From Limnobacter parvus (GTDB lineage Bacteria > Pseudomonadota > Gammaproteobacteria > Burkholderiales > Burkholderiaceae_B): 64,000 bases of DNA. Shown here piece after piece: positions 60,353-64,000 of this stretch (positions are counted from its first letter, which is position 1; every line of letters begins with the position of its first letter). The stretch is taken from positions 370,602 through 434,601 of the forward strand of contig NZ_JANKHG010000018.1 in the NCBI RefSeq assembly GCF_024623725.1, in the 5' to 3' direction. The translations under genes and the position numbers were made by a program. The notes under the pieces are model-generated. The model was not told where the DNA came from, searched no databases, and saw only the letters and a program-made list of their open reading frames with translations.

Positions 60353-60901
60353 ATGAACAACCCATTGTGGCGACTGTTCAGCGGCACCGTGCGCGGCGTT
60401 AACCAAGCCATGGCTTATTTGTCCGCACTTCTGATTTTGGTGTGCTCATTCGTGCTGGTGTACGAAGTGATCACCCGCTATGTACTGAATATTTCAAATG
60501 ACTGGGTGATCGAACTCAGTATTTTCATGTTGATTGCCGCCACGTTTTTGGCAGCCGCGCACACGCAACGCGAACGCGGCCATGTGGGCATTGAAATTCT
60601 GGATGAAGTGATGTCCAAACGTGCCAGCCGAATTCGCCTTTTGTTTGGCGATATTTTGTCGATGTTGTTTTGCGGTTTGGTGGCGTACTTGTCGGCAGTG
60701 TATTGCCACGAGGCCTGGGACCAAGGTTGGACAACCAGCTCCACCTGGGGGCCGCCATTGTGGATTCCTTACTTCTTCATGGCGTTCGGCATGCTGTTGC
60801 TGACGCTTCAATTCGTGGTGCAAATTCTGGAAGGTTTGATGGGCAAAGCGCCTGAACTTCCAAAGCACGGCCACGCAACCACCAGCGGACAGGGAGGCTA
60901 A
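60353..60901 (+). CDS. dctQ: TRAP transporter small permease (DctQ)
   Basis: 182 residues, four membrane segments. LVYEVITRYVLNISNDWVIELS is the DctQ signature, with ERGHVGIEI and a C-terminal tail. ATG 60353 after GGAGAAA. It pairs with the large permease whose ATG follows one base after its stop. Confidence 0.9.
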   Translation: MNNPLWRLFSGTVRGVNQAMAYLSALLILVCSFVLVYEVITRYVLNISNDWVIELSIFMLIAATFLAAAHTQRERGHVGIEILDEVMSKRASRIRLLFGDILSMLFCGLVAYLSAVYCHEAWDQGWTTSSTWGPPLWIPYFFMAFGMLLLTLQFVVQILEGLMGKAPELPKHGHATTSGQGG

Positions 60902-60902
60902 T

Positions 60903-62246
60903 ATGGGCGTCGTCGAAATTGGCCTGATTTATACGGCCCTTACTTTGGTGTTGTTGTTCTCGGGCATGCCCATCGCGTTTGCGCTGGGAAGTTCAGCCGT
61001 CATCATCATGTATTTTTTCATGCCTGCAACCAATATTCATTTGATTGCAGAAACCATTTTTGGTGAACTGGACAACTTCACCCTGCTCACCATTCCGCTG
61101 TTCATTCTGATGGGGGCAGCCATTGGTAAAACCCGCGCAGCAGTAGATTTGTATGAATCTGCTTACCGCTGGTTGTACCGCATGCCCGGTAGCTTGGGCG
61201 TGGCCAACGTAATGGGTTGCACCATTTTTGCTGCGCTGTGCGGTTCAAGCCCTGCGACCTGTGCAGCCATTGGCGGCATGGGCATTCCGGAAATGCGCAA
61301 GCGTGGTTACACCGGTGCCTTGGCTTCTGGCCTGATTGCAGCGGGTGGCACACTGGGTATTCTGATTCCGCCCAGCATTACGCTGATTATTTACGGCGTA
61401 ATGGCTGAGCAATCCATCGGCAAGTTGTTTGTTGCGGGCATCGTGCCGGGCTTCCTGCTGGCCGTGCTGTTTTCAGTGTGGGTGGTGATCAAATACATTC
61501 GCGATCGCCATGACTGGATGAAAACTGCAAGCCCCGAAGAAATTGCAGAGGTCAGCAAAAAAGAACATTTCACTTGGAAGGAAAAAATGGAGTCGCTGCC
61601 GCGTCTGCTGCCTTTCCTTTTGCTGATTGGTTTGATCATGGGCGCCATGTACGGCGGCTTTGGTACACCTTCTGAAGTGGCGGGTGTGGGTGCAGTGGCT
61701 GCGCTTGTTCTGGTGATTGCGCTGTACAAGTGCTACCAGTGGAATGACCTGCGCGCTATTTTCACAGGCACTGCGAAAGAAAGCTGCATGGTGATGATGA
61801 TCATTGCCATGTCCTTCCTGTTCACCTATGTGATGAGTTACTTGCGCATTAGCCAAAGCATGGCGGAATGGCTGGTGGCACTGGAAATGTCGAAGTGGGC
61901 CTTGTTGTTCTGGGTGAACATGCTGTTGCTGGTGTTGGGTTTCTTCCTGCCGCCGGTGGCGATTATCCTGATGATCACACCCGTAATCTTGCCGCCGATT
62001 CTGGCTGCTGGTTTTGACCCAATCTGGTTCGGCATTATTTTGACCATCAACATGGAACTGGGCTTGATAACACCGCCTGTGGGCTTGAACCTGTTCGTGA
62101 TCAACGGCATTGCGCCCGACATCAAGTTCGGTGAAATTTTCCGGGGCATTGTTCCGTTCATTCTGATTATTGCGGGTTACATCGCATTCCTGTCAGTGTT
62201 TCCGGAAGTGGTGCTGTTCTTGCCCGACATGTTCTACGATTATTAA
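60903..62246 (+). CDS. dctM: TRAP transporter large permease (DctM)
   Basis: 447 residues, about 12 membrane segments. FALGSSAVIIM, GCTIFAALCGSSPATCAAIGGMG, GTLGILIPPSITLIIYG and TPPVGLNLFVINGI are DctM hallmarks. It drives Na+-coupled uptake with dctPQ, probably of a small dicarboxylate (malonate or maleate, from the neighbours). Confidence 0.92.
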   Translation: MGVVEIGLIYTALTLVLLFSGMPIAFALGSSAVIIMYFFMPATNIHLIAETIFGELDNFTLLTIPLFILMGAAIGKTRAAVDLYESAYRWLYRMPGSLGVANVMGCTIFAALCGSSPATCAAIGGMGIPEMRKRGYTGALASGLIAAGGTLGILIPPSITLIIYGVMAEQSIGKLFVAGIVPGFLLAVLFSVWVVIKYIRDRHDWMKTASPEEIAEVSKKEHFTWKEKMESLPRLLPFLLLIGLIMGAMYGGFGTPSEVAGVGAVAALVLVIALYKCYQWNDLRAIFTGTAKESCMVMMIIAMSFLFTYVMSYLRISQSMAEWLVALEMSKWALLFWVNMLLLVLGFFLPPVAIILMITPVILPPILAAGFDPIWFGIILTINMELGLITPPVGLNLFVINGIAPDIKFGEIFRGIVPFILIIAGYIAFLSVFPEVVLFLPDMFYDY

Positions 62247-62266
62247 AAGCGGCTAAGGATTCAACA

Positions 62267-63931
62267 ATGAGCATGACCAACACAGCATGGCGCCAAGGGC
62301 AACAGTCCAAGGCAGCCCGGCTGGGCCGCGCCGCTCACCTTGCCGGCGGAAGTTCCGGCAAGGTGGTGCAAGCAGACCAAACTGTGGCTTTGCTTGAAAG
62401 TGTGGTGCAGCCAGGCGACAGGGTTTGTCTGGAAGGCAACAACCAGAAGCAGGCCGATTTTTTGGCGCAGTGTTTGGCCAAAGTGAACCCGCAGCATGTG
62501 CATGATTTGCACCTGTTGCAATCGGTGGTGGCTTTGCCTGAACACACGGCACTGTTCGACAAAGGCATTGCAAAGGAAATTGATTTTTCCTTTTCCGGGC
62601 CCCAAGGCGCACGCCTTGCCAACCTGGTGGCAGCTGGAAAAATCAAAATCAATGCCATTCACACTTACCTTGAATTGTTTGGCCGCTACTTTGTGGATTT
62701 AACGCCCAATGTGGCGTTAATTGCTGCAGAAGCGGCTGACGCACAGGGCAATTTGTACACCGGGCCCAATACTGAGGACACACCTGCCATTGTGGAAGCG
62801 GCCGCTTTCAAAAACGGCATTGTGATTGTGCAGGTCAATGAAATACGCGACACCTTGCCACGTGTGGACGTGCCTGCAGATTGGGTGGATTTTGTAATTC
62901 ACGCCCCGCGCCCGAATTACATTGAACCGCTGTTCACACGCGACCCTGCACAAATTTCTGAAATACAAGTATTGATGGCCATGATGGTGATCAAAGGCAT
63001 TTACGCTGAATATGGCGTGAAGCGTTTGAACCACGGCATTGGCTTTGACACCGCAGCCATTGAATTGCTGCTGCCCACGTACGGCGAACAACTGGGCCTG
63101 AAAGGAAAAATTTGCACCAACTGGGCGCTGAACCCTCACCCCGCATTAATACCCGCCATCGAAGCAGGCTTTGTGCAAAGCGTACACAGTTTTGGCAGTG
63201 AATTGGGCATGGAAAAATACATAGCCGCACGGCCCGATGTGTTTTTCACGGGCAACGACGGCAGCATGCGTTCCAACCGCGCTTTCTGCCAGGCAGCAGG
63301 CCACTATGCTTGCGATTTGTTCATTGGTTCAACTTTGCAAATAGACACCTTTGGCAACAGCAGCACCGCCACCAAGGGCCGCATTGCCGGCTTTGGTGGT
63401 GCACCCAATATGGGGGCCGATGCACGTGGCCGCAGGCATGAAAGTGAAGCTTGGGTGAAAGCAGGGCGTGAAGCGCAAGCCAACCCCAAACACATGCCAC
63501 GCGGGCGCAAGCTGGTGGTGCAAATGGTGGAAACATTCCGCGAGCACATGGCCCCAGCATTTGTAGAGCGTCTGGATGCTTGGGATTTGGCGGAAAGCAT
63601 GGGTTTGAACAACCCGCCCGTGATGATTTTCGGTGATGATGTAACCCACATTGTGACTGAAGAAGGAATTGCCAATTTGCTGCTGTGTCGGGGTGAAGAA
63701 GAACGCGAGCAAGCCATTCGTGGCGTGGCGGGTTACACCGATGTGGGCATGGCCCGCGACAAAAAAATGGTGGAAGCGTTGCGCGCACGTGGAGTAATTC
63801 GCCGCGCTGAAGATTTGGGCATTGCCCGGCGCGACGCCACCCGCGACCTGCTGGCCGCTAAGACCGTAAAAGATTTGGTGCGTGCTTCAGGCGGTTTGTA
63901 CAACCCGCCCAGCCGTTTCCGCAACTGGTAA
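62267..63931 (+). CDS. mdcA: Malonate decarboxylase alpha subunit
   Basis: 554 residues, matching MdcA: acetyl-ACP:malonate ACP-transferase. It exchanges acetate for malonate on the carrier protein before decarboxylation. Family stretches: VLESVVQPGDRVCLEGNN is close to VCLEGNNQKQADFLA, with GIAKEIDFSFSGPQG, GNDGSMRSNRAFCQ, and the C-terminal ending GGLYNPPSRFRNW. Full length. Follows dctM by 20 nt and runs into another mdc gene, so uptake and breakdown share an operon. Confidence 0.93.
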   Translation: MSMTNTAWRQGQQSKAARLGRAAHLAGGSSGKVVQADQTVALLESVVQPGDRVCLEGNNQKQADFLAQCLAKVNPQHVHDLHLLQSVVALPEHTALFDKGIAKEIDFSFSGPQGARLANLVAAGKIKINAIHTYLELFGRYFVDLTPNVALIAAEAADAQGNLYTGPNTEDTPAIVEAAAFKNGIVIVQVNEIRDTLPRVDVPADWVDFVIHAPRPNYIEPLFTRDPAQISEIQVLMAMMVIKGIYAEYGVKRLNHGIGFDTAAIELLLPTYGEQLGLKGKICTNWALNPHPALIPAIEAGFVQSVHSFGSELGMEKYIAARPDVFFTGNDGSMRSNRAFCQAAGHYACDLFIGSTLQIDTFGNSSTATKGRIAGFGGAPNMGADARGRRHESEAWVKAGREAQANPKHMPRGRKLVVQMVETFREHMAPAFVERLDAWDLAESMGLNNPPVMIFGDDVTHIVTEEGIANLLLCRGEEEREQAIRGVAGYTDVGMARDKKMVEALRARGVIRRAEDLGIARRDATRDLLAAKTVKDLVRASGGLYNPPSRFRNW

Positions 63932-63942
63932 GGGCAAACACA

Positions 63943-64000
63943 ATGAGCATGGAACAACTGCGTTACAAGTTGCCCAGCAAGGCACAAGGCAAAGCCAGCG
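63943..64000 (+). CDS. mdcC: Start of next mdc gene, probably malonate decarboxylase carrier protein MdcC (3' cut)
   Basis: ATG 63943 (a second in-frame ATG is at 63949), 11 nt after mdcA. The visible MSMEQLRYKLPSKAQGKAS fits the MdcC start pattern (ME-x-L-x2-x-x-P-x4-GK) better than the longer MdcB. Only 19 codons are in view. Confidence 0.55.
   Translation, partial: MSMEQLRYKLPSKAQGKAS

Overview
The window reads as chromosomal DNA of a free-living Gram-negative betaproteobacterium, most likely Burkholderiales and possibly Limnobacter-like. The genus is a guess from gene content and codon style, not a measured placement. Supporting content: Tat/Sec-exported binding proteins, TRAP and ABC transporters, a secretin, AsmA-like DUF748, and a malonate decarboxylase operon. 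Nothing here is phage, and no complete insertion sequence was found.

Layout: (1) 1-8.4 kb: 5'-truncated penicillin/acyl-homoserine-lactone acylase, then a signalling block. It holds a periplasmic NMT1-type binding protein translationally coupled to a hybrid histidine kinase, a second hybrid kinase with a plant-ETR1-like ethylene-binding membrane domain, and a convergent free-standing Hpt protein. (2) 8.4-20.2 kb: thioesterase, YdcF, an AapJQM amino-acid transporter without its ATPase, a lipase, a third hybrid kinase, a TSUP exporter with a LysR regulator, and a FitAB toxin-antitoxin pair. (3) 20.2-25.7 kb: DUF748 protein, tRNA-Arg(CCG), and OvoA (ovothiol synthesis). (4) 25.7-30.5 kb: an integron-like accessory island. 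It has two good attC sites, an isolated core site, a GIY-YIG nuclease gene broken at an A7 run, an unknown cassette gene, a HigB toxin gene with an in-frame stop beside an intact antitoxin, a CPA1 antiporter, and a RelE toxin gene whose 3' end looks deleted beside its antitoxin and a 36-nt palindromic operator. (5) 30.5-42.1 kb: small housekeeping and stress genes (SRPBCC, AlkD/AlkC-like, CSD-DUF1294, SDR, chlorite-dismutase-like, DHFR-like, Mug), a two-gene lectin-secretin operon, a lipocalin, and a VapBC-type pair. (6) 42.1-48.2 kb: a tightly packed five-gene glycoconjugate operon (aminotransferase, ATP-grasp, Gfo/Idh, GT41/HMW1C-like glycosyltransferase, FkbM methyltransferase). (7) 48.4-56.1 kb: UppP, a photolyase-family protein, a TetR-controlled lipoprotein/DUF1329 pair, YaeQ, and a dicarboxylate symporter. 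(8) 56.2-64 kb: flavin reductase, a GntR repressor with paired TGTATAC-type operators, haloacid dehalogenase, maleate isomerase, a TRAP transporter, and malonate decarboxylase alpha (mdcA) running into a cut-off next gene.

How the parts fit: the first block looks like a multistep phosphorelay in which two membrane inputs could share the Hpt protein; no DNA-binding output regulator is nearby. The last block is a small-dicarboxylate uptake and breakdown operon under a GntR/MdcY-like repressor. The strongest candidates for undescribed biology are the ETR1-like kinase module, the lectin-secretin pair, and the GT41-centred operon. The 26-30 kb island shows at least three genes caught in decay.
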